Shown here: one piece after another, positions 18,740 through 29,336 of the stretch
How positions within the stretch are numbered: the stretch's first letter is position 1
How the letters are laid out: every line of letters begins with the position of its first letter
Assembly (NCBI RefSeq): GCF_003614435.1
Contig: NZ_CP025546.1
Location: 3,720,001 to 3,784,000, forward strand
Direction: 5' to 3'
Origin: Mycobacterium paragordonae
GTDB lineage: Bacteria; Actinomycetota; Actinomycetes; Mycobacteriales; Mycobacteriaceae
Length of the DNA stretch: 64,000 nucleotides
Position numbers and translations under genes: made by a program
Notes under the pieces: model-generated
Database searches by the model: none
The model's input: the letters and a program-made list of their open reading frames with translations, nothing else
Told to the model about the DNA's origin: nothing

Positions 18740-20260
18740 CTAGGGCAACCCGTTGATCCCGTTCTGGCCGAGTAGCTGTCCGCCAGTGCCGCCGGCGCCC
18801 GCGGTGCCATTAGTGCCCGGAGGAACGACGCCACGTCCGGCGTTCCCGCCGTTCCCGCCGAAGCCGAGCAATCCGGCGTTGCCCCCATTGCCACCATTGC
18901 CGCCGTTGAGCCCGCTGTCGCCGCCGGCACCCCCGGCGCCGCCATTGCCGATCAGTCCGGCCTTGCCACCGAGCCCACCGGTTCCCCCGGTGCCGCCGAT
19001 GCTCTGTCCGCCGGCGCCGCCGGATCCTCCGGACCCGAAGAACATGCCGGCATTGCCGCCGGCGCCGCCACCCCCGCCCGGCCCCGAGGCGGCACCGTTG
19101 ATCCCGCCGGTGCCACCGCCGCCGGCGGCACCCCCGGAGCCGAACAGCGCTCCACCGTTGCCGCCCGCCCCGCCGACACCCCCGGCGTTCAAGCCGTTTC
19201 CTCCGCCGCCACCGGCGCCACCGGCAGCGAACAACATGCCCCCGTTTCCACCCGCCCCGCCGGCACCGCCGCTGGCACCGCCACCGCCGGCCCCGCCGGC
19301 ACCGGCGTCACCGAAGAACATGCCGGCGTTGCCACCGGCTCCACCGACGCCACCCACGGCGTTGGGACCGAGCCCGCCGGTGCCACCGGCCCCGCCGGTG
19401 CCGAACATCGCAGCCGACCCACCCGCTCCACCGGCACCGCCGACTCCGCCCGCATTGGTTCCGCCGAGCCCGCCGTTTCCGCCGACGCCGCCGGCACCGA
19501 ACAGCCCGGCGGCGCCACCCGTCCCGCCGATTCCGCCGCTTGCCGACAGGCCGCCCGCACCGCCGAGCCCGCCGGCTCCTCCGACGCCGCCGAGGAGTCC
19601 CCCGGCGCCACCCGCTCCGCCGGTGCCGCCCACACCCAGTACCCCGCCGGCCCCGCCGGCGCCGCCGGCGACCCCGAGGCCGCCGAACAACCCGCCCGCA
19701 CCGCCGGTCCCGCCGGCTCCACCGGTAACGGCCGATGCGACACCGCCCGCGCCTCCGGCGCCACCAACGCCGAACAGACCCGCCGCTCCCCCGTTACCGC
19801 CCTGCTGGCCCGCCGCGCCTGAGCCGCCCGCTCCGCCGTCGCCCGCCAACCAGCCGCCCGCTCCGCCGTTCTGCCCGGTACCCGGCGCACCGTTGGCGCC
19901 GTTGCCGATCAGCGGACGTCCGGTCAATGCCTGTACGGGGGTGTTGATCGCGTTCAGAAGTTGCTGCAGTGGCGACGCGTTCGCCGCCTCAGCGCTGACA
20001 TAGGCTCCCGAACCCGCCAACAGGGCCCGCACGAACTGATCATGGAACGCCGCCGCCTGGGCGCTCAGCGCCTGGTATCCCTGGCCGTGTTCGGAGAACA
20101 GGCCCGCGATGGCCGCCGACACTTCATCCGCGGCCGCTGCCAGCACGCCCGTCGTTTGAACCGCCGCGGCCGCGTTGGCCGTACCGAGCGCGGAGCCGAT
20201 GCCGGCAAGGTCCGTGGCGGTGCTTTGCAGGGCTTCCGGGAACGCGACTACCAGCGACAT
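18740..20260 (-). CDS. PE_PGRS family protein
   Basis: The 506-residue protein has a PE domain (residues 1-~95, [22 protein letters not shown]) with the [16 protein letters not shown] linker. It then has a long uninterrupted PGRS domain of GGAGG/GGNGG repeats ending in [12 protein letters not shown], with no extra C-terminal domain. PE_PGRS proteins are exported by ESX-5 and associate with the mycobacterial surface. A strong ribosome site GGGAGG precedes the ATG. The opposite strand carries a long Pro-rich open frame that is only a reflection of the repeat. It lies between the DUF6629 and TPR genes on the same strand. Confidence 0.95.
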   Translation of the reverse strand: MSLVVAFPEALQSTATDLAGIGSALGTANAAAAVQTTGVLAAAADEVSAAIAGLFSEHGQGYQALSAQAAAFHDQFVRALLAGSGAYVSAEAANASPLQQLLNAINTPVQALTGRPLIGNGANGAPGTGQNGGAGGWLAGDGGAGGSGAAGQQGGNGGAAGLFGVGGAGGAGGVASAVTGGAGGTGGAGGLFGGLGVAGGAGGAGGVLGVGGTGGAGGAGGLLGGVGGAGGLGGAGGLSASGGIGGTGGAAGLFGAGGVGGNGGLGGTNAGGVGGAGGAGGSAAMFGTGGAGGTGGLGPNAVGGVGGAGGNAGMFFGDAGAGGAGGGGASGGAGGAGGNGGMLFAAGGAGGGGGNGLNAGGVGGAGGNGGALFGSGGAAGGGGTGGINGAASGPGGGGGAGGNAGMFFGSGGSGGAGGQSIGGTGGTGGLGGKAGLIGNGGAGGAGGDSGLNGGNGGNGGNAGLLGFGGNGGNAGRGVVPPGTNGTAGAGGTGGQLLGQNGINGLP

Positions 20261-20348
20261 TTCAGACCTCCCGACAGCAGCGACAAATCACCGCTGGCTC
20301 AAGCAGATCACCTTTGCCGGAGGTCGTCGCTGTGAGTTCGCTGCCAAT

Positions 20349-22001
20349 TCAGCCGTCGCAGCAGGACTCCACGTCCAGTCGGCAAGCGCAGGACGCACGG
20401 ATCGGCACGTCGGCACGCGCGGCGGCCAGGGCGAGCTGCTGGCCGATGATCACCGCCTCCTCGTTACGCCCGAGCCGACGCAGGCACTCGTGATAGCCGT
20501 GCAGGCTCCACACGTTGCCCGGATGCTGGCAACACCGCGCCAGCGTAGGGTCCAAACCCAGATCAGCGGCATACACTGCGGCCGCCTCTTCGACATGCCC
20601 CTGCTCGAGAAGCAACGCGCCGTAGGCATGCCGGGTCGGTTGCATCCACCCCCACGGCTCGTCGTACGGCAACCCGTCGTCGAGCTCGACGGCACGCCGC
20701 AGGTATCTGTACGCGTCGTCGAAAGACCTTTCCCGATAGGCGATCTCGCCATCCAGCATGGCAGCGGCAACCGCAAGGATGTCACGGCTGGTGTTGTTGA
20801 ACAGATAACGGGAGTCCGGAATCCGCGCGTAGGCCTCGGCAAACGCGGCACGCTCGGCATGCGCTTCGGAGAGTTGCCCGGTAGCCGCGAAAGCGACGCC
20901 ACGCCCGTAGTGGACGGTCGTCGCGGTGGTGCAGTACACCTCCGGGTTGGCCGGCAGCGGTTGGGCAATGAGGTCGTCCCAGCGCCCGAATCGCACCAGC
21001 ACGTGAGTCCGCAACGGCACGAACGCCTCCAGCCAGTCGGCCATCGGCGGGGACTGGATTCCCAGCAATTCAGGCGTCAGCTGTGCGGCCAGTTCGTCGG
21101 CGGCACGCAACGCGATCTGCGACAGCCCCTGAAACATCGCCGAGTACACGATGAAGTGCAGATCGTGCGCGCGATAGAGCGAGTAGAAGTTCAGCGGTCC
21201 CGCCCGCTGGACGAAACGTCGATCCGCTTGTACCGCAGCAGTATTCGCCTCCACCGAGCTGCGGTAGTCGCCGCACAGCACGTCGATGTGGCTCGGCATG
21301 TGTTGCAGGTGGCCGGCGTCGGGCACCAGGCCGCGCAGCAGGTCCGCCGCCGGCAGGGCAACTTCAGGGGTCGACGACATCTCCATGGTGTGCAGGTACA
21401 GGTGCAGGATCCCCGGGTGGGCACGGCCCTGCGGCCCGGCCAGCGCGTCCTCGAGGATCCGCCGCGCTTCCAGTGCCCGCGAGCCTTCGGCCGGCTCACC
21501 GGTGGCGGTGTCCCACAGCGCCCAGGCCGTGACGTTGACCAGCGCGTCAGCGGCCAGGGCTTGCACGTCGATGTCGTCGGGATACTCCGCGGCCAATGCC
21601 TTCATCGCGTCGGCGTACGCGAACCGACCCGCGTCCAGATCCTCCGGAAACCGCATGCGCAGTGCAGCGATCAGTCCCTGTTCGACAGCGCTCGCCCGCC
21701 CCCGGTCGGCCAGGGCGAGTTCCGCACGGGCGCGGGACAGCGATGCCGACAGTTCAACCGGATCGAACGCCTCCCACGCCTTGTTGTAGTTCGGACCCAC
21801 CGAATACGCGATGCCCCACCGCGCGACCGCCAGATCCGGGTCGTGTTCGAGGGCGCGCTCGAAGCAGCGGACCGCTTCTTCGTGGTTGAACGCGTACGCC
21901 CAGACCAGACCGCGGTCGAACCACAGTTGTGCTTGCGGCGCAACGGTTTCGACCGGGCGATGATAATTGCCGAGGTCGAAGTACGACCGCTCGGAGGTCA
22001 C
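20349..22001 (-). CDS. Tetratricopeptide-repeat protein
   Basis: The 550-residue cytosolic protein consists mainly of TPR-like helical hairpins. A typical unit starts NHEEAVRCFERALEHDPDLAVARWGIAYSVGPNYNKAW, and others include HPGILHLYLHTMEMS and HVEEAAAVYAADLGLDPTLARCCQHPGNVWSLHGYHECLRRLGRNEEAVI. The C terminus holds a small Cys cluster (SCACRLDVESCCDG) that could bind metal or be chance. Its ATG overlaps the stop of the MDR reductase gene (21998-22001), so it is the last gene of the four-gene operon that begins with the enoyl-CoA hydratase. TPR proteins of this size usually act as scaffolds; no enzymatic signature is visible. Confidence 0.8.
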   Translation of the reverse strand: MTSERSYFDLGNYHRPVETVAPQAQLWFDRGLVWAYAFNHEEAVRCFERALEHDPDLAVARWGIAYSVGPNYNKAWEAFDPVELSASLSRARAELALADRGRASAVEQGLIAALRMRFPEDLDAGRFAYADAMKALAAEYPDDIDVQALAADALVNVTAWALWDTATGEPAEGSRALEARRILEDALAGPQGRAHPGILHLYLHTMEMSSTPEVALPAADLLRGLVPDAGHLQHMPSHIDVLCGDYRSSVEANTAAVQADRRFVQRAGPLNFYSLYRAHDLHFIVYSAMFQGLSQIALRAADELAAQLTPELLGIQSPPMADWLEAFVPLRTHVLVRFGRWDDLIAQPLPANPEVYCTTATTVHYGRGVAFAATGQLSEAHAERAAFAEAYARIPDSRYLFNNTSRDILAVAAAMLDGEIAYRERSFDDAYRYLRRAVELDDGLPYDEPWGWMQPTRHAYGALLLEQGHVEEAAAVYAADLGLDPTLARCCQHPGNVWSLHGYHECLRRLGRNEEAVIIGQQLALAAARADVPIRASCACRLDVESCCDG

Positions 22002-23017
22002 GGGATGGTGAGAGCGATCTTGCCGACGTGTTCGCCGGCCCGCATCACCCGTAGGGCCTCATCCAGGTCCTGCCAGCCGAAGACGTGGCTGATGTGCGGT
22101 TTGATTCCTGACGCCCCGATCACCTCACACACCTCCCGGTGAGTACGCACGCTGCCGACGGTGATCCCGATGATGCGCAGGTTGTTCAGCATCACCTCGG
22201 CGACCGCGATGGGCGTCGTGTCGAAGCCGCTGAGCACGCCGATCACCGCGACCGTGCCGGCCATCCGCGTCGAATGCAGCGACTGCGCCAGGGTGGCGGG
22301 ACCACCGAGTTCGACGACGAGGTTCGCGCCGCGCCCGTCGGTGAGCCGCTTCACCTCCGCGTCCCAACCTGGGGTGGTGCGGTAGTTGATGAGATGTGTT
22401 GCGCCCAAATCAGATCCGATTTTGAGTTTGTCGTCCGAGGAGGACGTGAGGATGGTCGTGGCACCCAGCGTCTGGGCCAGTTGCACGGCGAACAGCGAAA
22501 CCCCGCCGGTGCCCTGCGTCACCACCACATCCCCCGCGCCGATTCCCGCCTCCTTGAGCGCCGCCCAGGCCGTCACAGCGGCACACGGAATCGTTGCGGC
22601 TTCGACGTCGCTCAAGTGCTCGGGTGTCGCGACCACCCCGGTGGCGTCGGCGACCCGGTACTGCTGCAGCCATCCGTCGCAACTGTCGCCCGGCAGGTCG
22701 CGCTTGTTCTCCGGGGTCGGCGGGCCGTCCTGCCAGCCCGGGTTGAAGGCGCCCATCACCCGCTGCCCGACGGCCAGGTCCGTGACGTCGGGGCCGACCG
22801 CGACCACCTCGCCCGCACCGTCACTCATCGGCACCCGCGGCCAGGGCCCGGGTAGCAGACCCATCAGGTTGACGTTGTCGTGGAAGTTCAGGCTCGAGGC
22901 GTTGACCTTGATCAGCACCTGTCCCGGCCCGGGTTCGTCAACGGGTCGTTCCACCGCCACCGGTGCGATGCCGGGTCCGTTCATCACCAAGGCCTGCTGA
23001 CGGTCGGGAATGTTCAT
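21998..23017 (-). CDS. Zinc-free MDR-family quinone/enoyl reductase-like oxidoreductase
   Basis: The 339-residue protein has the medium-chain dehydrogenase/reductase plan: GroES-like N-terminal part (GQVLIKVNASSLNFHDNVNLMG, GAGEVVAVGPDV) and a Rossmann domain with GDVVVTQGTGGVSLFAVQLAQTLGATTILTSSSDDKL and NYRTTPGWDAEVKRLTDGRGANLVVELGG. The structural and catalytic zinc cysteines are missing, which places it with quinone-oxidoreductase-like NADPH enzymes. AGGAGG precedes the ATG at ten bases. It sits seven bases after the esterase gene and overlaps the TPR gene. Substrate unknown. Confidence 0.9.
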   Translation of the reverse strand: MNIPDRQQALVMNGPGIAPVAVERPVDEPGPGQVLIKVNASSLNFHDNVNLMGLLPGPWPRVPMSDGAGEVVAVGPDVTDLAVGQRVMGAFNPGWQDGPPTPENKRDLPGDSCDGWLQQYRVADATGVVATPEHLSDVEAATIPCAAVTAWAALKEAGIGAGDVVVTQGTGGVSLFAVQLAQTLGATTILTSSSDDKLKIGSDLGATHLINYRTTPGWDAEVKRLTDGRGANLVVELGGPATLAQSLHSTRMAGTVAVIGVLSGFDTTPIAVAEVMLNNLRIIGITVGSVRTHREVCEVIGASGIKPHISHVFGWQDLDEALRVMRAGEHVGKIALTIP

Positions 23018-23024
23018 GTGCCGA

Positions 23025-23924
23025 CTACCTCCTGGTCGATCCGGTTGCGCCGCCGATCCGCTCGACGATAATCCGCCGCGCGGCGCGGCCTTCCGGGGTG
23101 GGAGTCAACGGGTACACATGTAGCAGCCCCGGCTCCTCGTGGTATTCGATGTCGACGCCCGCAGCGGTGGCCTTCTCGACCAGCAATCGCGCGTCCGGGT
23201 TCAACAGGTCCCGGGTTCCGCTGAAGACGGTCAGCGGGCCCAATCCGGTCAGGTCGGCCTGCAGTGGGCTGACCCGCGGGTCGTCGACCGGGAGATCGCC
23301 GCGCCATGCGTCGGCGTAAACCTGTATCGCGTCGCGCCCCAACCACGGGTCCGTCGGCTCGACTGCTGCGATGGCCGGGTTGCGCAGCGCCACGTCCACG
23401 ATGGGCGAGATCAGCACCGTGCCCGCCGCGGTGACGCCACGTTCGTCGCGCAGCAACAGTGCCGCCGACAGAGCCATCTGCCCGCCGGCGGAGTCGCCTG
23501 CCAGGCACACATCGGCGTGCTCAGCCGCCATGTCGACGATCACGGGCAGGACCTCCGCGGCGGTGGCGGACGGCAGCAGCGGATAAATCGGCACGATCAC
23601 CGTGGCGCCCGCCTGATGCGCGATCTGGGCCGCCAATTGCCAATGCTGACCTGTGATTTCGTTGACCCAGCCACCGCCGTGCAGGTAGACCACCGTGAGG
23701 TCGGGCGCCGACCCGAGCGGTGTCAACGTATAGATCGGCCAACTGGATCGATGCTGCAACGTGATGTCCACCTTGGGCCGCAATCGCGGCGGCGGACCGA
23801 ACGGCACAGGGTGCAGCCCTCTCTGTTCCAGGTGCGCCCGGGCCGCCTCGGCGCTGGCGTACGGCCGGTGCCTACCCGTCAGGCGAAGCAGTGCGGGCAT
23901 GGCCCGGCTTCTCCAGCTGGTCAT
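23025..23924 (-). CDS. Alpha/beta-hydrolase (HSL-type esterase/lipase)
   Basis: The 299-residue protein has the hormone-sensitive-lipase oxyanion motif YLHGGGW and the nucleophile elbow LAGDSAGGQMAL. The acid FSGTRDLLNPDA and histidine GLLHVYPL are also present, completing the triad. It probably hydrolyses short- to medium-chain esters; mycobacterial Lip proteins of this type are numerous. The start ATG overlaps the stop of the enoyl-CoA hydratase gene (ATGA, 23921-23924). There is no signal peptide, so it is likely cytosolic or peripherally bound. Confidence 0.92.
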   Translation of the reverse strand: MTSWRSRAMPALLRLTGRHRPYASAEAARAHLEQRGLHPVPFGPPPRLRPKVDITLQHRSSWPIYTLTPLGSAPDLTVVYLHGGGWVNEITGQHWQLAAQIAHQAGATVIVPIYPLLPSATAAEVLPVIVDMAAEHADVCLAGDSAGGQMALSAALLLRDERGVTAAGTVLISPIVDVALRNPAIAAVEPTDPWLGRDAIQVYADAWRGDLPVDDPRVSPLQADLTGLGPLTVFSGTRDLLNPDARLLVEKATAAGVDIEYHEEPGLLHVYPLTPTPEGRAARRIIVERIGGATGSTRR

Positions 23925-24724
23925 CGGTCACACTCTCCTGCCACTGAACCGGTCCAGCGCGGGGGGCGGCCTTGCAGAAACGCCTCGACGCCCTCCCGCG
24001 CATCCGCGCTGCCCATCACCCGGTGGTGTAGCTGCGTTTCCAGGTCGGCGACCTGGCGCGGCGGATAGCCCTTGATCATGGTGTCCCAGAGCAGTCGCTT
24101 GCTCAGCGCCGCCGACACCGGTGCCACGTTGACGGCGATGTCGCGCGCGATGGTCATCGCGTGCTCCAGGACCTGCGGTCCGGGCAGGGCCCGGGAGGCG
24201 AGCCCGAAACCGACCGCTTCATGGCCGTCGAAAGTGCGGCCGGTGAGCAGCAACTCGGCCGCTACCGCGCCGCCCACCAGATGCGGCAGCGTCCAGTGCG
24301 ACATGCAGTCCCCGATGACGCCCCGGCGCGCTTGCGCCACAGCATATTTGGCGTCCTGAGCCATGACCCGGATATCGGCCTGCAGCGCAATGGTCAGCCC
24401 GATCCCGATGGCATGTCCGTTGACCGCCGCGATCACCGGCGTGCGCAACTCGAATGCCGCGGGGTCGGTCGGCGACGCGGTGAAAGCATCGCCCGCCGGC
24501 GAGTCGAAAGGGCTTGTCGGAGCTGAGAAGTCGGCCCCCGCACAGAACGCGTCCCCGGCGCCGGTGAGCACGATCGCTCGCACCGCGTCGTCGGCGTCGC
24601 ACTCCCGATACGCCTGGTTCAGCAGGGCGCCCATGTCGGCGGTGTAGGCGTTGCGCCGTTCCGGCCGGTTGAGGGTGAGCAGCGCGACCCCATCGGCGAT
24701 TGCGACGGTGAGATCGGCTCCCAT
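23921..24724 (-). CDS. Enoyl-CoA hydratase/isomerase family protein
   Basis: From ATG 24724 the protein has 267 residues in the crotonase fold. The signatures are VALLTLNRPERRNAYTADM, the oxyanion segment GAGDAFCAGADFSAP and AAVNGHAIGIGLTIALQADIRVMAQDAKYAVAQARRGVIGDC. The second oxyanion region is present but a catalytic Glu pair is not obvious, so hydratase versus other crotonase activity is unclear. The frame continues to 24820, but that would add 32 residues without similarity and run into the divergent gene's control region. It is the first gene of a four-gene operon with an esterase, an MDR reductase and a TPR protein. Confidence 0.9.
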   Translation of the reverse strand: MGADLTVAIADGVALLTLNRPERRNAYTADMGALLNQAYRECDADDAVRAIVLTGAGDAFCAGADFSAPTSPFDSPAGDAFTASPTDPAAFELRTPVIAAVNGHAIGIGLTIALQADIRVMAQDAKYAVAQARRGVIGDCMSHWTLPHLVGGAVAAELLLTGRTFDGHEAVGFGLASRALPGPQVLEHAMTIARDIAVNVAPVSAALSKRLLWDTMIKGYPPRQVADLETQLHHRVMGSADAREGVEAFLQGRPPRWTGSVAGECDR

Positions 24725-24797
24725 CCCAGGGAACTTACCGGGTGGGTCGTGGCTCAAATCGCAGGCACTATCGTGGGCGCATGAGAGAGCAGCCGCA

Positions 24798-26189
24798 ATG
24801 AGTGTCCACAGTTTGGACACCGACTACCTCGTCATCGGTGCGGGCGCCATGGGGATGGCGTTCACCGACACCGTCATCACGGAATCCGACGCGCGGGTGG
24901 TCATCGTCGACCAGGCCCACCAGCCGGGTGGGCACTGGACCACGGCCTACCCTTTCGTACGCCTGCACCAGCCGTCGGCGTACTACGGCGTCAACTCAAG
25001 GGCGCTGGGCAACAACACGATTGACTCCGTGGGCTGGAATCAGGGACTGAACGAATTGGCCCCCGTCGGCGAAGTCTGCGCCTATTTCGATGCCGTCATG
25101 CAGCAGCAGTTCCTGCCCACGGGTCGCGTCCAGTACTTCCCGATGTCCGAGTACCTGGGTGACGGCCGTTTCCGCACCCTTGCCGGAGCCGAGTACACCG
25201 TGAATGTCCGGCAGCGCGTCGTCGACTCCACCTATCTGCGCGCGATCGTGCCGTCCATGCGCCCGGCCCCGTACGCCGTGGCCCCGGGCATCGACTGCAT
25301 TCCCCCCAACGACTTACCCAGGTTCGGCGCGCGGGACCGCTACGTCGTGGTGGGCGCGGGCAAGACCGGCATGGACGTGTGCCTCTGGCTGTTGCGGCAC
25401 GGCGTCGACGCCGGCCGGCTGACCTGGATCAAACCCCGCGACTCGTGGCTGATGGACCGGGCCACCCTGCAGCCGGGTCCGTCCTTCATCAAGCGGTTCC
25501 GGGACAACTATGGCGCGACTCTCGAGGCCATCGAGGCAGCCACGTCGATCGAGGACCTGTTCGACCGATTGGAAGCGGCCGGCACGCTGCTTCGACTTGA
25601 CCCATCGGTCCGCCCACGCATGTATCGCTGCGCGACGGTGTCAGAGCAAGAATTCGAGCAGCTGCGCCGCATCGAAGATGTGGTCAGGATGGGCCACGTC
25701 CAGCGCATCGAGCCGACCGCGATCGTGCTGGACGAGGGATCCATCACCTCTTCGCCGTCGGCCCTCTATATCGACTGCACCGCGGATGGGGCCCCGGAAC
25801 GACCCGCGGTACCCGTCTTCGACGGCGACCGGATGACCCTGCAGGCGGTGCGTGGCTGTCAGCAGGTGTTCAGCGCCGCGTTCATCGCGCACGTCGAGTT
25901 CGCTTACCAGGGCGACGCGCTGAAAAACGAACTCTGCCCACCGATTCCGCACCCCGACCGCGACGTTGACTGGCTGCGCCTGACGCGCTCCGACCTCCGC
26001 AATTTCGCTCGGTGGCTCGACGACCCTGACCTCACCGACTGGCTCAGCTCGGCGCGATTGAATCTGCTCGCCGAGTTGCTGCCACCGCTGTCACACAAGC
26101 CGCGGTTGCGTGACCGGGTGGTGTCGATGTTCCAGAAGAAGCTCAACACGGCCAGCGAGCAGCTGGAAAAGCTGCTCAGTGACGCGTAG
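24798..26189 (+). CDS. FAD/NAD(P)-binding oxidoreductase (flavin monooxygenase-like)
   Basis: The 463-residue protein opens with a dinucleotide-binding GxGxxG motif (DYLVIGAGAMGMAFTDTVI) followed by VVIVDQAHQPGGHWTTAYPFVRLHQPSAYYGVNS, as in flavin-containing monooxygenases. A second nucleotide-binding site, RYVVVGAGKTGMDVCLWLLRHG, lies near residue 185. ATG 24798 is chosen over upstream alternatives because these would extend into the divergent echA control region. A six-codon frame (24781-24801) overlaps the start as ATGA. An acyl-ACP-thioesterase-like gene follows after 11 bases. Substrate unknown. Confidence 0.88.
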   Translation: MSVHSLDTDYLVIGAGAMGMAFTDTVITESDARVVIVDQAHQPGGHWTTAYPFVRLHQPSAYYGVNSRALGNNTIDSVGWNQGLNELAPVGEVCAYFDAVMQQQFLPTGRVQYFPMSEYLGDGRFRTLAGAEYTVNVRQRVVDSTYLRAIVPSMRPAPYAVAPGIDCIPPNDLPRFGARDRYVVVGAGKTGMDVCLWLLRHGVDAGRLTWIKPRDSWLMDRATLQPGPSFIKRFRDNYGATLEAIEAATSIEDLFDRLEAAGTLLRLDPSVRPRMYRCATVSEQEFEQLRRIEDVVRMGHVQRIEPTAIVLDEGSITSSPSALYIDCTADGAPERPAVPVFDGDRMTLQAVRGCQQVFSAAFIAHVEFAYQGDALKNELCPPIPHPDRDVDWLRLTRSDLRNFARWLDDPDLTDWLSSARLNLLAELLPPLSHKPRLRDRVVSMFQKKLNTASEQLEKLLSDA

Positions 26190-26200
26190 GAGGAGCGGGC

Positions 26201-26952
26201 GTGCCGCATAACCCAGAGGCTGACGCACCGCTGGTCGCCGTTCCCGACGAGGGTTACGTCTTCCAAACCGGTTGGCGGCTGGCCACATCGGACATCGACG
26301 AGCACCGCAGACTTCGGTTGGACGGCGTCGCGCGCTACATCCAGGAGGCCGGCGCCCTGCATCTGGCCGATGCCGGGCTGGCGGAGGTCCATCCGCACTG
26401 GATCGTGTTGCGCACCGTGATCGACGTGCTGGAACCGATCGAAATACCCAGCGAGATCACCCTGCGCCGCTGGTGCGCGGGACTGTCCAGCCGGTGGTGT
26501 GACATGCGGGTGCAACTCGAGGGCGACCAGGGCGGCCGCATCGAGACGCAGGGCTTCTGGATCTGCATGAATAAGGACACCCTGACGCCGTCGCGGCTCA
26601 CCGACTACTGCGTCGAACGCTTCGGCAGCACCACCGCCAACCATCGGCTCAAGTGGCGCCCGTGGGTCACCGAGCATGTCCAAGCCGGCAGCGAGACCCC
26701 ATTTCCACTGCGCCGCACCGATATCGACCTTTTCGAGCACGTCAACAACACCATCTACTGGCATGGCGTACATGAGATACTGACCCAGTTCCCCGAGCTG
26801 GAGAACAACCCGTACCGAGCCGTACTGGAATACCGCAGTCCCATCAAATACGGCGAACCATTGACCATCCGTTCCGAACGCACCGGCGAAGCGGTACGCA
26901 TGGATTTCACCGTCGGTGAGGACGTCCGCGCGGCGGCCCTGGTTCGCAAGAT

Positions 26953-26956
<4 letters not shown>
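26201..26956 (+). CDS. Acyl-ACP thioesterase family protein (FatA/B-like, double hot-dog)
   Basis: The 251-residue protein has the acyl-ACP thioesterase layout: [36 protein letters not shown] in the first hot-dog and [24 protein letters not shown] in the second. The latter contains the Asp/Asn-His region typical of the active site. M. tuberculosis Rv2001 is a protein of the same family and length, as I remember it. AGGAGGAG precedes the GTG start. It follows the flavoprotein gene in an apparent operon, and its stop overlaps the convergent aldo/keto reductase gene by four bases. It probably releases fatty acids or a related acyl chain from a carrier. Confidence 0.88.
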
Positions 26957-27927
<971 letters not shown>

Positions 27928-27947
27928 ACGGTCCTCATTCGGTTATT

Positions 27948-29270
27948 GTGCCGGGTAACCTCGCGCTGGTGGACCACCGGGATGCCGCTCGACCCGCACG
28001 CAATGTCGCGGTTGATTTTCTGCGGGCGTCCGGGGTGATCCTGATCGTGCTGGGGCACTGGCTGGCGTCATCGGTGACCTATCAGAACGGCCGGTTCGGC
28101 CGCCAGAACCCGCTCGTGGATCAGCCTTGGACGCAATGGTTGACGTGGGGTTTTCAGGCCGTGCCGACCTTCTTCATGGTGGCCGGTTATGCGACCGCGG
28201 TGTCCTGGGCGCACCGGCGCGACGACGAGGGGTTCTCGCGCCAGAACTGGCTGCGCCACCGCCTGGCGCGGGTTCTGGGTCCGACGGCGGTCTACGTCGG
28301 CGTGATTCTGACCGTGGTCGCCGTGCTGCGGCTCACCGGCATGGCCGGCTCGGTGGTGCAGTACGCGGGCTGGGCCGTGGCGATGCAGTTGTGGTTTCTG
28401 GCGGTTTATGTGGTGGTGGTGTCGTTGACACCCATTGCGCTTGCCGCTCAACGCCGTTGGGGCCTTTGGGCACCGGTCTTGTTGGCCACCGGGGCCGTCC
28501 TCGTCGACGTCGCCACGATGATGTACCAGGTGCCCCATATCGGGTTGCTGAATTATCTGTTCTGCTGGGGTGCGTTCTATCAAATCGGAATTGCCTGGCG
28601 TGCAGGCCAGTTGAACGGTCTGCGGCCGGTATTGCTGGCTGCCGGATCGGGCACTGTGCTGGCGCTGCTGGTGTGGCTGGGGCATTACCCGATCAGCATG
28701 ATCGGCGTGCCAGGCCAGCAGGTGCAGAACACGACGCCACCGACCGTGGCGTTGCTCGCGTTCGGCTGCACGCAGATAGGCATCGGCACCGCGCTGGTTC
28801 CGGCTCTCAACCGCGTACTCCGCGCCTCGCGAGCGCGGCGGGTGGTGTCGATAGTCAACGACAACGTGATGGCGCTGTACCTGTGGCACATGGTGCCTGT
28901 CGTGCTGGTAGCCGTCGTCGGCTACCCGGGCGGGCTGTTTCCTCAGCCGGCCGAAGGCACCGTGGACTGGTGGTTGTTCCGTCTGGAGTGGATCGGCATC
29001 CTGATCGTCGTCACCGCCGGCGAGATCACGCTGTTGTCCTGGGGGCGAGGATTTTTCGCCGCTACACTGCCCATGTTGACCTCGCCCATCCCGGAACACT
29101 GGACCGAACCGGTGCTGCTCGCCGGGGCGGCGATGACCACCTATGCCTTGGCGTGCTTCGCGGCCGACGGCTTCGCTCCCGACGGACGCTTCCCGTGGTT
29201 TCGCGCGCTCGTGTTCGTTTTAGGAGCGGCGCTGGTCACCGTTAGGGCCAGAAGACCATCGCATCAGTGA
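27948..29270 (+). CDS. Acyltransferase 3 (OafA/YrhL-like) membrane protein
   Basis: The ~440-residue protein has about ten transmembrane helices. It starts with the family motif VDFLRASGVILIVLGHWLASS, whose His is the proposed catalytic residue, and contains WGFQAVPTFFMVAGYATAVSW further in. Acyltransferase-3 proteins O-acylate sugars, lipids or antibiotics at the membrane. The open frame extends far upstream over the divergent AKR gene, so the start is placed at GTG 27948 (27969 is an alternative). No partner glycan genes are nearby, so the acceptor is unknown. Confidence 0.82.
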   Translation: MPGNLALVDHRDAARPARNVAVDFLRASGVILIVLGHWLASSVTYQNGRFGRQNPLVDQPWTQWLTWGFQAVPTFFMVAGYATAVSWAHRRDDEGFSRQNWLRHRLARVLGPTAVYVGVILTVVAVLRLTGMAGSVVQYAGWAVAMQLWFLAVYVVVVSLTPIALAAQRRWGLWAPVLLATGAVLVDVATMMYQVPHIGLLNYLFCWGAFYQIGIAWRAGQLNGLRPVLLAAGSGTVLALLVWLGHYPISMIGVPGQQVQNTTPPTVALLAFGCTQIGIGTALVPALNRVLRASRARRVVSIVNDNVMALYLWHMVPVVLVAVVGYPGGLFPQPAEGTVDWWLFRLEWIGILIVVTAGEITLLSWGRGFFAATLPMLTSPIPEHWTEPVLLAGAAMTTYALACFAADGFAPDGRFPWFRALVFVLGAALVTVRARRPSHQ

Positions 29271-29336
29271 CTTATGGCCCATCCGCGGACGCCGTCGGCT
29301 ACCTACCCTCCGAGGCGAAGCGGAAGGAGCCGTGGG

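Noticed and set aside
18753..20003. Long Pro-rich open frame opposite the PE_PGRS gene
   Set aside because: It is the antisense reading of GGC/GCC-rich PGRS repeats; no start signal or domain. The same applies to Pro-rich frames opposite the PE_PGRS gene at 61-62.5 kb.
24725..24760. SigF-like promoter for the enoyl-CoA hydratase gene
   Set aside because: The hexamer GGTAAG is at the right distance but no GTTT lies at the required spacing.
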